Of a stretch of DNA of 64,000 nt, positions 23,773 to 33,143 are shown piece after piece. The stretch is taken from assembly GCF_004348315.1 (NCBI RefSeq), contig NZ_SMKC01000007.1, positions 1 to 64,000 of the forward strand. Direction: 5' to 3'. The position numbers and the translations under genes were made by a program. Below the pieces are notes generated by a model, which made no database searches, was not told the origin of the DNA, and saw nothing but the letters and a program-made list of their open reading frames with translations. Each line of letters begins with the position of its first letter. Position 1 is the first letter of the stretch. The DNA comes from Streptomyces sp. 8K308 (lineage in GTDB: Bacteria > Actinomycetota > Actinomycetes > Streptomycetales > Streptomycetaceae).

Positions 23773-24896
23773 ATGTCCACCACCAGCTGGCGCCTGAGCC
23801 GGCGAGCCCTCGGCAGGCTGGCCGCCGCGGCCGCCGGCGGCCTGACGCTCGGCGCCTGCGCCGGGCGCCCCGACACCGCGTCCCCGGACGCGCCGCTGCG
23901 CATCACCGCCAACAACCACGTCTGGGCCGAGGCCATCAGGGAGCACTTCGGCGAGATCGAGGAGTGCATCGGCCGCCGGGTCGTCATGTCGATCCTCACC
24001 GTCGACCAGCTCGGCAACAGCTACAACGTCAACCTCAACGCGTCCGCCACCGACATCGACGTGATGATGCTGCGGCCGCTCCAGGACCTGCTGCTCTTCG
24101 CGCACAACGAGTGGGTCGCCGACCTCACCGACCTGGTCACCGACGACCCGGCCTACCACTGGGCCGACTTCCAGGCGGCACCACGCCAGCGCTGCACCGT
24201 CGACGACCGCGTGGTGAGCGTGCCCGTGGTCACCGAACGCCCCGCGCTCTACTACCGCAGGGACCTGGTCGCCGACCTCGGCGGGCCGCCGGCCACCCTG
24301 GACGAGCTGATGGTCATGTCGCTGGAGCTCGCCGACCGGCGCAACGACTTCTACGGCTACGTCGGCCGCGGCCAGCGCAACGGCGCCGTCAGCCAGTGGT
24401 CGAGCTTCCTCTGCTCCTTCGGCGGCGACTTCACCCGCGACGGCCGCTCCACCATCGCCGCCTACGAGTTCTACGGCGGGCTGCTGGAGCGCATCGGCCC
24501 GCCGGGCGCCACCAACATGACCCTGGAGCAGGCCATGCCCGTCTTCGCCCAGGGCAAGGCCGCCTTCTACGCCGACGCCGACGCGATCTACACCAACTTC
24601 CTCGACCCCACGATCTCCACCGTCCAGGACACCATCGGCTTCGCGCCCTTCCCGGCCGGACCCGCCGGCGCCCTCGGCTACAACATCCCCTCCTGGTCCC
24701 TGTCCATCAACGCCTTCTCGCTGCTGCGCGACGACGCGTGGGAGTTCGTCCGCTGGGCCACCAGCCCGGAGATGGTCGCCAGGATCCAGGCCGCCGGCAT
24801 ACCCGGCGCCCGCGAGTCCGCCTGGCCCGACGACGCCACCCTCGCCGCCTTCCCACCGGACCTCGCCGAGTCCATGCGGCTGGGCGGGGAGCTCGG
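23773..24896 (+). pseudogene. Sugar ABC transporter substrate-binding lipoprotein, C-terminally truncated
   Basis: ATG 23773 follows an AGGA site. A lipoprotein signal (LAAAAAGGLTLGACAG) leads into a family 1 solute-binding protein: VIMLRPLQ-like DVMMLRPLQDLLLFAHNEWV, PVVTERPALYYRRDL, AAFYADADAIYTNF and WEFVRWATSPEMVARIQAAG. About 375 residues remain, against the usual ~430. Near 24890-24900 it runs without a stop into the tail of an inner-membrane permease in a different frame. A deletion that took the end of this gene, one permease and most of the next explains this. The protein could still be made with an aberrant tail, but transport should be lost. Confidence 0.8.
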
Positions 24897-25210
24897 CGCG
24901 GACCGACGGCCTCGGCGCGTTCGGCGCGTTCTGGCGGATCGCGCTGCCGCTGGCCGCGCCCGGCACCGCCACCGCCTCGCTGCTGGCGTTCGTCTTCAGC
25001 TGGAACAACTTCATGTTCGCGCTGATCTTCGCCGACGAGAGCACCCAGACCGTGCCGGTCACGATGTTCACCTTCATCTCCTACGCCGGCACCGACTGGA
25101 GCGGGCTGATGGCCGCCGCCACGCTGATGTCGGTGCCGGTCGTGCTGGCCGCCGTGCTCGGCCAGCGCTACCTGGTGGCCGGCCTCACCGCCGGCGCCAC
25201 CAAGAGCTAG
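24897..25210 (+). pseudogene. C-terminal remnant of a MalG-type sugar permease
   Basis: The frame GLGAFGAFWRIALPLAAPG is the EAA-loop region of a binding-protein-dependent permease. It is followed by two membrane helices (TASLLAFVFSWNNFMFALIF, AAATLMSVPVVLAAVLGQ) and the normal end VAGLTAGATKS with stop at 25210. Only ~100 of the usual ~280 residues are left. It is joined out of frame to the truncated binding protein. The stop overlaps the convergent methyltransferase stop by 4 bp. Confidence 0.82.
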
Positions 25211-25812
25211 GGAGCGGCCCGGTACACCAGCAGATAGCGCCAGAACAGCAGGCGGCGGACGGTGGCGCCGGGCAGCAGCTCCGCCGTCCGCCGACGGATC
25301 TCCGGCAACGAGAGGTCCGCCGCCCGCACCGGCGCCTTCGGCGGGGCCGACCGGCCCCCGAGCCGGTCGGCGGCGCCCACCGCGAGCCGGGCCGCCGCGT
25401 TCACCGGCACGGCGGCCAGGGCCCACGCGTAGTCGGCCGGCGTCCGCTCCCGGTAGCAGCCGAGGATCGCCAGCACCCCGCCGGGCGCGAGCGTCTCGCG
25501 CAACCGGGCCACCGTCCCGAACGGCACGTGGTGGATGCTGGCCAGGCAGGAGACGAAGTCGTAGCGGCCGACCGGCAGCTCCATGGTGGTCACGTCCGCA
25601 CGGACGAAACGGGGGCCCGCCGGGCCGGAACGCGCGGTGGCCTCCGCGATGACCTCGGCCGACGGGTCCACGGCGTCCACCGCGAGCCCGCGCTCCGCCA
25701 GCCGCCTGGCGAACCGCCCGGTGCCGCAGCCGACATCGAGCGCGTGGCGGGCGCCCGCCGGCACCCGCCGCAACAGCAGCCGGTGGTAGTGGTCGTTGTG
25801 ATCGAACGGCAT
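25207..25812 (-). CDS. Class I SAM-dependent methyltransferase
   Basis: 201 residues from ATG 25812. SAM-binding motif I is ALDVGCGTGRFARRLAERG (~24-42), followed by AVDAVDPSAEVI, FVRADVTTMELP and YDFVSCLASIHHVPF, in the order of the Methyltransf_11/25 fold. The C-terminal ~75 residues are helical and should bind the acceptor, which I cannot name. It is a lone gene, convergent with the permease remnant. Function beyond SAM-dependent methyl transfer is unknown. Confidence 0.9.
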   Translation of the reverse strand: MPFDHNDHYHRLLLRRVPAGARHALDVGCGTGRFARRLAERGLAVDAVDPSAEVIAEATARSGPAGPRFVRADVTTMELPVGRYDFVSCLASIHHVPFGTVARLRETLAPGGVLAILGCYRERTPADYAWALAAVPVNAAARLAVGAADRLGGRSAPPKAPVRAADLSLPEIRRRTAELLPGATVRRLLFWRYLLVYRAAP

Positions 25813-25864
25813 TCGCCGAGCCTAGGGCCTGTCTTTTGAATTTTCTGGATCAGCGAGCGGCGGA

Positions 25865-26060
25865 TGGCTCCCCCAGCTGACGCTGGGAGGTGCCCTCATT
25901 CGCTGGCAAGGCGCCCCGCGCGGCGGAGGCGCATATCGACAGCAGCGCAGCTCGTACGTGGTCGTACTCGCGCGCGGTGTCCATATGCCGCTCCGCGGCG
26001 TGCGGTAACGCGGCCAGCCGGGATGCCTGGGGGTACCTCCCAGCCGCCAGGCTGGGGGCT
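25865..26060. repeat. Two palindromic units in inverted orientation in a non-coding stretch
   Basis: Unit one (25865-25895) reads CTCCCCCAGC-TGAC-GCTGGGAG. Unit two (26029-26060) reads GTACCTCCCAGCC-GCC-AGGCTGGGGGCT and is close to the reverse complement of unit one. Both fold alone, and they could pair with each other across ~130 bp. The whole 25813-26173 stretch has no convincing gene; its frames read like out-of-frame debris. This fits an actinomycete REP- or MITE-like intergenic element. Nearby 25828-25850 (GCCTGTCTTTTGAATTTTC) is unusually AT-rich and could be an element end. Confidence 0.5.
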
Positions 26061-26173
26061 CGTCGCGAGCCCGCGAAGATCCGGAAGACAGACCCGGGCC
26101 CTGCCCGGCCGGCACGGACCGTCATGTGCGGATGAACGCGGCGCCGGGGACGCGCGCCACGGACGAGGCCGCG

Positions 26174-26461
26174 TCAGGCGGCGCGCGGCGCCGGGGCCAC
26201 CAGGTAGTGGCGGCCGTCGGGGCTCCGGGTCAGCCAGCCGTCGTCGACCAGGTAACGGCGCAGGGCCGCGCAGTCGTCGTGGACGCCGCGCAGCGCGTCG
26301 TTGACCTCGCGCTCGTCGTAGTCGCGGCCCGGCTCGAACAGGGTGTTGGCCAGGTGCTCGAGCAGCTGCCTGCGGCGGGCCGCCCGGCGGGGGATCGCGA
26401 TCAGCCGCCCGCTCGCGAACAGCGCCTCGACCCCGTGCGATCCCGTCTGCCCGCTGCTCAT
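26174..26461 (-). CDS. DUF2087 domain protein
   Basis: 95 residues from ATG 26461. ASGRLIAIPRRAARRRQLLE, PGRDYDEREVNDALRGVHDD and CAALRRYLVDDGWLTRSPDG match DUF2087, a winged-helix-like domain often found in small putative transcriptional regulators. No other domain is present. It is followed by non-coding DNA and preceded, 74 bp away, by the end of an ABC transporter gene. Its target is unknown. Confidence 0.9.
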   Translation of the reverse strand: MSSGQTGSHGVEALFASGRLIAIPRRAARRRQLLEHLANTLFEPGRDYDEREVNDALRGVHDDCAALRRYLVDDGWLTRSPDGRHYLVAPAPRAA

Positions 26462-26535
26462 CGGCTTCCCTTCCCTCGGTGGACGCGGGGGCCAAGCCTG
26501 CCAGCGGCGCCGGCCCTCCGCACCTCGTTTTCCGG

Positions 26536-28176
26536 CTACGCGGCGGTCAGGCCAGCGCCGGGGATCGCGGCCAGCAGCTCGCGGGTGTACGGGCTCTCCG
26601 GCGCCGCGAAGAGCCGGTCGGGGGTGCCGCTCTCCACGATCCGCCCCTCCCGCATCACGTGGACCTGGTGCGAGATCATCCGCACCACCGCCAGGTCGTG
26701 ACTGATGAACAGGTAGCTGAGACCCAGCTCGCGCTGGAGCTCAGCCAGCAGTTCGAGGATCTGCGCCTGCACCAGCACGTCGAGCGCCGAGACGGCCTCG
26801 TCGAGCACCACCAGGTCGGGGGAGAGCGCCAGGGCACGGGCGATCGCCACCCGCTGTCGCTGGCCGCCGGAGAGCTCGTGCGGCAGCCGGTCGGCCATGT
26901 CGGCGGGCAGCGCCACCTGGTCGAGCAGCTCGACCACCCGCCGCTCCCGCTCCTTCGCGGTGCCGATGCGGTGCACCCGCAGCGGCTCCGCGATGGAACG
27001 CGCCACGGTGTAGCGCGGGTCGAGTGAGGCGTACGGGTTCTGGAAGACCGGCTGCACCCGGCGCCGGAAGGCGAACAGCTCCCGGCGGCCAAGCCCCGCC
27101 ACGTCGGTGCCCTCGAAGAGCACCTGGCCCGAGGTCGGGCGTTCCAGACCAAGCAGCAGGTTGGCCGTGGTCGACTTGCCGGAACCCGACTCGCCGACGA
27201 TCGACACCGTCTGACCGCGCGGAATGGTGAAGCCGACCCGGTCGACGGCGGTGAACCGATCCGCCGCGCCGCGGCCCGCCCCCCGGCCGCCCCGCACCGG
27301 GAACACCTTGGTCAGCTCGCGGATCTCCACCAGGTCGCGGGGCTCGGGCCCGTTGCCGGACGCCTTGACCAGCGAGGTGGAGGAGAGGCTGGGCGCCGCG
27401 TCGAGCAGCCGCCGGGTGTACTCGTGGCCCGGGGCGGCCAGGATCCGCGCCGCCTCCCCGGACTCCACGATCTCGCCCCGGTACATCACCGCGACGGTGT
27501 CCGCCCGCTCGGCGGCGAGACCGAGGTCATGCGTGATGAGCACCACGCTGGTGCCCATCTCCTCGGTGAGCGCGTCCAGTTGGTCGAGGATCCGGCGCTG
27601 CACCGTGACGTCGAGCGCCGAGGTGGGCTCGTCGGCGATCAGCAGCCTCGGCCGGCAGGCCAACCCCATGGCGATCAGGGCGCGTTGCCGCATGCCGCCG
27701 GAGAACTCGTGCGGGTACTGGTCGGCCCTGCGGGCCGGCTCCGGGATGCCGACCAGCTCCAGCAGCTCGATCACCCGCGCCCTGGCCGCTTTGCCCGTGG
27801 CACGGCCGTGCACCACCAGAGCCTCGGCTATCTGGTCCCCGATCCGCATCAGCGGGTTGAGGTTGGACATCGGGTCCTGCGGCACCAGGCCGATGCCGGC
27901 GCCGCGCACCGCGACCATCTGGCGCTCGCCGAGCTCCGCGAGATCCCGCCCCTCGAAGAGGATCCGGCCGCCCGTGACCCGCCCGCCGGGCGGCAGCAGC
28001 CGGTTGACGGCCGCCGCGGTCGTCGACTTGCCGGACCCTGACTCGCCGACCACGGCGACGGTCTGCCCGGCCGCGACGTCGAGCGAGACGCCCCTGACCG
28101 CCGGCACGTCGACGCCGCCGGTGCGGAACGAGACGGAGAGGTCGCGGATGGACAGAACGGGGGGTGGGGTATGCAT
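26536..28176 (-). CDS. Dipeptide/oligopeptide ABC transporter ATPase, two fused ABC domains (DppD-DppF type)
   Basis: 546 residues from ATG 28176 (AGGTGA upstream). Two complete nucleotide-binding domains are in tandem. The first has VVGESGSGKSTTAAAV, LVPQDPMSNLNPLM, FSGGMRQRALIAMGL and LLIADEPTSALD. The second (~290 onward) has IVGESGSGKSTTANLL, VFQNPYASLDPRY, LSGGQRQRVAIARAL and LVVLDEAVSALD, where Ala replaces the usual Pro after the Walker B Glu. This is the DppD plus DppF function in one chain. It powers the importer whose permeases and binding protein lie upstream in the same operon. Confidence 0.95.
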   Translation of the reverse strand: MHTPPPVLSIRDLSVSFRTGGVDVPAVRGVSLDVAAGQTVAVVGESGSGKSTTAAAVNRLLPPGGRVTGGRILFEGRDLAELGERQMVAVRGAGIGLVPQDPMSNLNPLMRIGDQIAEALVVHGRATGKAARARVIELLELVGIPEPARRADQYPHEFSGGMRQRALIAMGLACRPRLLIADEPTSALDVTVQRRILDQLDALTEEMGTSVVLITHDLGLAAERADTVAVMYRGEIVESGEAARILAAPGHEYTRRLLDAAPSLSSTSLVKASGNGPEPRDLVEIRELTKVFPVRGGRGAGRGAADRFTAVDRVGFTIPRGQTVSIVGESGSGKSTTANLLLGLERPTSGQVLFEGTDVAGLGRRELFAFRRRVQPVFQNPYASLDPRYTVARSIAEPLRVHRIGTAKERERRVVELLDQVALPADMADRLPHELSGGQRQRVAIARALALSPDLVVLDEAVSALDVLVQAQILELLAELQRELGLSYLFISHDLAVVRMISHQVHVMREGRIVESGTPDRLFAAPESPYTRELLAAIPGAGLTAA

Positions 28177-28178
28177 GG

Positions 28179-29357
28179 TCACCTGTTTCGCGTGGCGCGC
28201 GTGTCGCGCGGTGGTGCGGGGTGTTTCGAGGCGGACGTCACGGCCTCGCCGGCCGCGGCGCGGGCCGCCGCCCACAGGCCGTCGGTCGGCACGGGCGGTC
28301 CGTCCGCCAGCAGACGGCAACTGGCCAGCGCCAGCGCGATGCCGCGGCCGGGCACGAAGCCGACCGCGCAGCCGGTGAATCCCGGATGGCCGAGCAGCAC
28401 GAGCCGCTTGGCACGTTCGGCGCCGATGGTCAACTCGTAGCGCCTGAAGCCGAGGCTCTGGCCCGGGTCCGGCCCCGGTGTGAAGAACTCCTCGGCCACC
28501 TCGGGACGCCACAGCCGGTCGTGTTCGGCGTGGTCGGCCAGCGCGGCCGCGAACCCGACCAGGTCCTCCGGCGGCGCGAACAGGCCGGCGTGGCCCGAGA
28601 CGCCGCCGAGCGCGTGGTGCGCGTTGCCGTCGTTGGGCTCGCCGACGACGGCCGACCGCCGCCAGCGGCCGAAGTCGGCCGCGCGGAACGGGACGGGGTA
28701 GGGCCGGCCGGTGTCCAGCATGGTCATCTCCGCGTCGTCGCCCCGGGCGCTGGTGGCGACCTCGCCCCCGGCGGGGCGGCCGTAACGGGTGGCAGCCAGG
28801 CCGAGTGGCTCCGTCACCAGCGCCCGCACGGCGGCGTCGAGCCGCTGCCCGGTCGCCGCCTCGACCACCTGGCCGAGCAGCATGAACCCGAGGTCGGAGT
28901 AGTGCCGTTCGCTTCTCGGCGGGTAGCGCAGCGGCAGTTCCGCGGCGTGCCGCAGCGCCGCGTCCCGATCGCCGCGCACGGCCGCGTACAGCGGCCACCA
29001 CTCCCAGAGCCCGCCGCGGTGCAGCAGCAGGTCCCGGACGGTGACGGCGTCCTTGCCGCCGCCGGCGAAGCCCGGCACGAAGCGGCGCACCGGCTCGTCC
29101 AGCCCGACCAGACCGTCCGAGACGAGTCGGATCAGCGCCGTGCTGGTGCCAACGACCTTGGTCACCGACGCCAGGTCGTGATGGGTCGCCGTGGTCATCG
29201 GCGCCCCCTCCGGCGACCGTGTGCCGGCCGCGGCGGTGAGCAGGAGGCCGGGGGCGCGCAGCGCGAGCGCGACGCCGGGCGGGGGCGCGGCGCCGTGCGG
29301 TGCGGTGGCCGGCACCTCGGCGATGAGCCGCCGCGTGGCGAGCAGCAAAGCGTTCAC
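28179..29357 (-). CDS. Serine hydrolase of the beta-lactamase/penicillin-binding family
   Basis: 392 residues. GTG 29357 is preferred because AGGGAG lies upstream; an open extension to 29423 lacks such a site. The catalytic SxxK is in LASVTKVVGTSTAL, a YSD motif is in ERHYSDLGFMLLG, and GFTGCAVGFVPGRGIALAL near the end is in the place of the third motif. No signal peptide is seen, so a cytoplasmic or unusual location is likely. In this cluster it may trim peptides or D-Ala bonds of imported muropeptides, like LD/DD-peptidases; that is inference. Its stop lies 2 bp before the ATPase start. Confidence 0.85.
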   Translation of the reverse strand: MNALLLATRRLIAEVPATAPHGAAPPPGVALALRAPGLLLTAAAGTRSPEGAPMTTATHHDLASVTKVVGTSTALIRLVSDGLVGLDEPVRRFVPGFAGGGKDAVTVRDLLLHRGGLWEWWPLYAAVRGDRDAALRHAAELPLRYPPRSERHYSDLGFMLLGQVVEAATGQRLDAAVRALVTEPLGLAATRYGRPAGGEVATSARGDDAEMTMLDTGRPYPVPFRAADFGRWRRSAVVGEPNDGNAHHALGGVSGHAGLFAPPEDLVGFAAALADHAEHDRLWRPEVAEEFFTPGPDPGQSLGFRRYELTIGAERAKRLVLLGHPGFTGCAVGFVPGRGIALALASCRLLADGPPVPTDGLWAAARAAAGEAVTSASKHPAPPRDTRATRNR

Positions 29358-29517
29358 CGTGAACTCCCTGCCAGGACCGGCCGCGACCACCCACCGCCCC
29401 GGCCAGGCAACCGGACCACACACGGCGACAAACCGCCGGGCCCACCGGCGGCGCGGCCCGCCGCCGGGGTGGCGCCTACGGCAGCTTCGGCGCGGAGCGC
29501 GGAGGTGGTGGCCGCCG

Positions 29518-30045
29518 TCATGAGCGTGCTCCCGCGTTCAGCGCGTGCGTCAGGCGGAGCTCCGGTTCGCCGAACTCGCCCTGGACGTGGGTTGTGCCGT
29601 CCTCGCGCCAGCCCTGGGAGCGGTAGAAGGCGCGCGCCGGCTCGTTGGCGCGGAACGCCCACAGGTGGGCCTCGGCGGCGCCGGCCGCCCGCAGCGCGGC
29701 GGTGGCGGCGTCGAGCAGGCCGGCGCCCACGCCCCGGCCCTGGGCGCGTGGGCCGACGTAGAGCGAGTTGACGAGTCCCGTGCCGCCGTCCTCGGCCAGC
29801 GAGAAGCGGGTGACGCCGAGGATCTCGCCCGAGCCCGCCGCCGAGGCGACCCGCACCTCGCCGGGCGCCGCCGCGGCCAGCGCCGCGCGCCACAGCGCGG
29901 TGGCGCGCTCCGGGGTCATCGCGGCCACCAGCGCCGGCGGCAGCACCGCCGGGTAGCTGTCGTGCCAGCAGCCGAGGAAGACCGAGACGACGCCGTCCAG
30001 GTCGGCGGCGGTGGCGGGGCGGAGCACGCGGGGCACGGGCGTCAC
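29518..30045 (-). CDS. GNAT family N-acetyltransferase
   Basis: 175 residues from GTG 30045, overlapping the anmK stop by 4 nt. [20 protein letters not shown] at the start, [20 protein letters not shown] as the acetyl-CoA loop, and [20 protein letters not shown] are the standard GNAT marks. The substrate is not obvious. Tight coupling to AnmK and an amino-sugar deaminase elsewhere in the cluster suggests an amino sugar or cell-wall peptide, but this is a guess. Confidence 0.88.
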   Translation of the reverse strand: MTPVPRVLRPATAADLDGVVSVFLGCWHDSYPAVLPPALVAAMTPERATALWRAALAAAAPGEVRVASAAGSGEILGVTRFSLAEDGGTGLVNSLYVGPRAQGRGVGAGLLDAATAALRAAGAAEAHLWAFRANEPARAFYRSQGWREDGTTHVQGEFGEPELRLTHALNAGARS

Positions 30046-31211
30046 GGCGCGCTCAGCGTCAGCGCCTTCGGCGGCGTGGCGAGCGGCGCCGGCAGCGTCA
30101 GCGGTCCGGTGCCCGGGGTGAGGCTGCCGAGCACGCGCGGCGCCCGCGCGCCGGTGCCGGCGGGGGAGGAGCCCGGCAGGCCGTGCGCGGTGCACCAGCC
30201 GATCAGGGCGAAGGCGATGGCCTCCTTGTCGTCGGCCGGCGCGCCGAACTCGTCGGAGGCCAGCACCCGCACCCCTGGCAGCGCGGCCCGCAGGCCGCCC
30301 ATCAGGACCGGGTTGCGGCAGCCGCCGCCGGAGGCCACCAGGGTGTCGACCCCGGCGGCCAGCACGTCGCGGGCCACCGTGCGAACCGTCAGTTCCGTGA
30401 GGGTGGCGACCAGGTCGGCCGAGGTCGGTTCGACGCCGGCCAGGGCCGCGGCGCGCGCCGGGTAGTCGCCGTGGAAGTGCTCCTTGCCGGTGCTCTTCGG
30501 CGGCGCGAGGCGGTAGTAGGGGTCATCGAGCAGGACCGCGAGCAGCCGCTCGTCGACCGTGCCCGAGGCGGCGATCCGGCCGTCCTCGTCGTAGCCGGCC
30601 GGGTGCAGGCCCCGCGTGGCGACCACCGCGTCGATCAGCGCGTTGGCCGGGCCGATGTCGTAGGCGTACAGGTCGGAGGGGCCGCGCAGCACCGTCATGT
30701 TGGCGATGCCGCCGAGGTTGAGCGCGGCCGGGGTGCCGCCGAGCCCGGCGAGCAGCAGCCCGTCCAGGTAGGAGACGAGCGGCGCGCCGTGGCCGCCAGC
30801 CGTGATGTCACGGATCCGCACGTCGGAGAGGACCGGCACGCCCGTGCGCTCGGCGATCCAGGCGGGCTGCCCGATCTGCAGGGTGCCGAGGGCCTCGCCG
30901 CCCGACACCCAGTGGAAGACCGTCTGGCCGTGCGACACGATCAGGTCGACGGGGCCCGCCGCCGCGACGCTGGCCGCCGCGACGGCCGCGAACTCCTGCC
31001 CGATCAGGGTGTCGAGTTCGCAGATCTCGGCGAGGCTGGTGGCGGCCGGTGGCAGCGCCGCCGTGAGCCGCTTGCGCAGTTCCGCCGGGTAGGGGGTGCT
31101 CGCGGTGTGCGCGACGGTGCCGTGCAGGGTGTCGCCGGCCAGCGCGTAGTCCACCAGCGCGACGTCGATCCCGTCGTGCGAGGTGCCGGAGATCATGCCA
31201 AGGACCCTCAT
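30042..31211 (-). CDS. anmK: Anhydro-N-acetylmuramic acid kinase
   Basis: 389 residues from ATG 31211. The signature [18 protein letters not shown] at the N-terminus is diagnostic. Further blocks are [55 protein letters not shown] and a C-terminal [14 protein letters not shown]. AnmK opens the 1,6-anhydro ring of anhydroMurNAc and phosphorylates it to MurNAc-6-phosphate, a step of peptidoglycan recycling in the cytoplasm. It overlaps both the permease gene before it and the acetyltransferase gene after it by 4 nt. MurQ, the next enzyme, is not in the window. Confidence 0.96.
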   Translation of the reverse strand: MRVLGMISGTSHDGIDVALVDYALAGDTLHGTVAHTASTPYPAELRKRLTAALPPAATSLAEICELDTLIGQEFAAVAAASVAAAGPVDLIVSHGQTVFHWVSGGEALGTLQIGQPAWIAERTGVPVLSDVRIRDITAGGHGAPLVSYLDGLLLAGLGGTPAALNLGGIANMTVLRGPSDLYAYDIGPANALIDAVVATRGLHPAGYDEDGRIAASGTVDERLLAVLLDDPYYRLAPPKSTGKEHFHGDYPARAAALAGVEPTSADLVATLTELTVRTVARDVLAAGVDTLVASGGGCRNPVLMGGLRAALPGVRVLASDEFGAPADDKEAIAFALIGWCTAHGLPGSSPAGTGARAPRVLGSLTPGTGPLTLPAPLATPPKALTLSAP

Positions 31212-32101
31212 CGGGCGCGTCCTCCTCGGTTGCGTGGGTCGAGCGCGTCGCGCAGGCCGTCGCCCAACAGGTTGAGACCGACGACCAGCAGCACGACGGT
31301 GACACCCGGGGCGATCATCGTCCAGGGGGCGATCTCCACCAGCGTGCGCGCCTCGAAGATCATCGAGCCGAGCGAGGGGGCGGGCGGCGGCGCGCCGAGG
31401 CCGAGGAAGCTCAGGGACGCCTCGGTGAGCACCGCCCAGGAGAGCGAGAGCGTCACCTGCACGAGCACGATGGACCCGATGTTCGGCAGCACGTGCCGCA
31501 GCAGGATCGCGATCCGGCCCTGGCCGGTGCTGGTGGCGGCCCTGACGTACTCGATCTCGCGCAGCGAGAGCACCGGGCCGCGGATGACGCGGACGAAGAT
31601 CGGCGCGTAGACGACGGCGATGGCGACCGCGATGGTGAACCAGTTGCGGTCGAAGACGGAGGCCAGGGCCAGGGCGAGCAGCAGCGGCGGGAAGGCGAAC
31701 AGCACGTTGGTCAGGCCGCCGATCGCCGTGTCGGCGAAGCCCCGGAAGAAGCCGGAGACCAGGCCGCCCACGGTGCCCACCACCGTGGCGAGCGCCACCG
31801 CCACCACGGAGATCAGCATCGAGTTGCCCACCCCGGTGGCCACCCGCGAGAACACGTCGCGGCCGAACTGGTCGGTGCCGAAGAGGTGGTCGCCCGAGGG
31901 CGAGAGCAGTCGGTTCGGCGGGTCCTGGGCCACGGGGTCGTGCGGCAGCAGCCCGGTGAACGACAGCAGCCCGGCGACGGTGAGCAACACGACGAGCACC
32001 AGGCCGATGACGCCGCTCGGGCTGCGCAGCACCGCCCGCAGCCTGCCCGCCCGGCGCCCGGTCGGCACCGCGAGGGGCGCGGTTCGCGTGAGATCGGTCA
32101 T
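31208..32101 (-). CDS. Oligopeptide-type ABC transporter permease (DppC-like)
   Basis: 297 residues from ATG 32101. About six membrane helices, the typical [15 protein letters not shown] periplasmic motif, [20 protein letters not shown] as the EAA loop, and [18 protein letters not shown] near the end identify a DppC/OppC permease. It overlaps its DppB partner and anmK by 4 nt each, so the importer and the kinase are made together. That supports a muropeptide or anhydromuropeptide cargo. Confidence 0.95.
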   Translation of the reverse strand: MTDLTRTAPLAVPTGRRAGRLRAVLRSPSGVIGLVLVVLLTVAGLLSFTGLLPHDPVAQDPPNRLLSPSGDHLFGTDQFGRDVFSRVATGVGNSMLISVVAVALATVVGTVGGLVSGFFRGFADTAIGGLTNVLFAFPPLLLALALASVFDRNWFTIAVAIAVVYAPIFVRVIRGPVLSLREIEYVRAATSTGQGRIAILLRHVLPNIGSIVLVQVTLSLSWAVLTEASLSFLGLGAPPPAPSLGSMIFEARTLVEIAPWTMIAPGVTVVLLVVGLNLLGDGLRDALDPRNRGGRAR

Positions 32102-33069
32102 GCGGCACGCACCCTCGGGTCGATCAGCCGGTAGGCCAGGTCGGTCAGCAGGTTGACGAGGACGAACGCGGCGGCGATCACCAACACCGTGGACTGCACG
32201 AGCGCGTAGTCCTTCTGCTGGATGCCGAGCAGCACCTGGCGCCCGATGCCGGGCACCGAGAACACCTGCTCCACCACGACGGCCCCGCCCAGCAGATAGC
32301 CGAACTGGAGACCGACCATGGTGACGATCGGCACCAGCGCGTTGCCCAGCACGTGCCGGACCTGGAGCCGCCGTGCGCCGACGCCCTTGGCGCGCGCGGT
32401 GCGGACGAAGTCGTGGGAGCGCACCTCGAGCACCGCGGTGCGGGTGGTGCGCATGATCGGCGCGGCGATGCCGAAGCCCAGCACGAGCGAGGGCAGCAGC
32501 ATCTGTTGCAGGTTGAGCGCCGGATCCTCGAACAGGGGCGCGAACGCCTTGCCGTTGGGGTTGAAGCCGAGGGAGGAGGCCAGCACCGAGAGCAGGGTGG
32601 TGGCCAGCAGGAAGGCCGGGATGGACAGGCCGGCGAGGCCGACCAGCTGCCCGGCGGCGTCGCGCGGCGAGTCCGGCCTGGACGCCGAGAGCATGCCGAG
32701 CGGCACGCCGATGAGCAGCGCGAGCAGGATGGCGAGGACCGCGAGCTCGAAGGTGATGGGCAGCGACGCCAGCGTCAGGTCGAGCACGCTCTCCTGGGAG
32801 CGGGTGGAGTAACCGAGGTTGCCCGTCAGGAGGTTACCGAGCCAGGAGAAGAACTGCAGAACGAGCGGCTGGTCGATGCCGTAGTACGCCTCCAGGTCGG
32901 CCCGCTGCTCGGGCGTGAGCGCCGCGGCCTCGGTGCCGAGGGCCGCGGTGATCTGGTCGCCTGGGATGGCCCGCAGCAGGACGAAGACGAAGACGGCGAC
33001 GCCCAGCAGGGTCGCCAGGGAGGCGACGGCGCGCCGGGTCAGCGGATGGTGGATCAGGGTGCGGAGCAT
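32098..33069 (-). CDS. Oligopeptide-type ABC transporter permease (DppB-like)
   Basis: 323 residues from ATG 33069. The N-terminal helix ([25 protein letters not shown]), a long periplasmic loop with [19 protein letters not shown], and [20 protein letters not shown] as the EAA loop are typical of DppB/Opp[21 protein letters not shown] occurs near the end. It pairs with the DppC-like protein and the double ATPase. The binding protein gene ends 75 bp upstream. Confidence 0.95.
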   Translation of the reverse strand: MLRTLIHHPLTRRAVASLATLLGVAVFVFVLLRAIPGDQITAALGTEAAALTPEQRADLEAYYGIDQPLVLQFFSWLGNLLTGNLGYSTRSQESVLDLTLASLPITFELAVLAILLALLIGVPLGMLSASRPDSPRDAAGQLVGLAGLSIPAFLLATTLLSVLASSLGFNPNGKAFAPLFEDPALNLQQMLLPSLVLGFGIAAPIMRTTRTAVLEVRSHDFVRTARAKGVGARRLQVRHVLGNALVPIVTMVGLQFGYLLGGAVVVEQVFSVPGIGRQVLLGIQQKDYALVQSTVLVIAAAFVLVNLLTDLAYRLIDPRVRAA

Positions 33070-33143
33070 GGTTGCGCAGACTTTCCCGCCGCGTGGGCGC
33101 GGCTCAGGGCCGCCGGGGCCCCGGGGCCGCGCCCCGCCGCGGA

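Noticed and set aside
25822-26125. Open frames across the palindromic repeat region (about 90-100 codons)
   Set aside because: They cross both hairpin units, and their composition matches read-through of non-coding repeat DNA.
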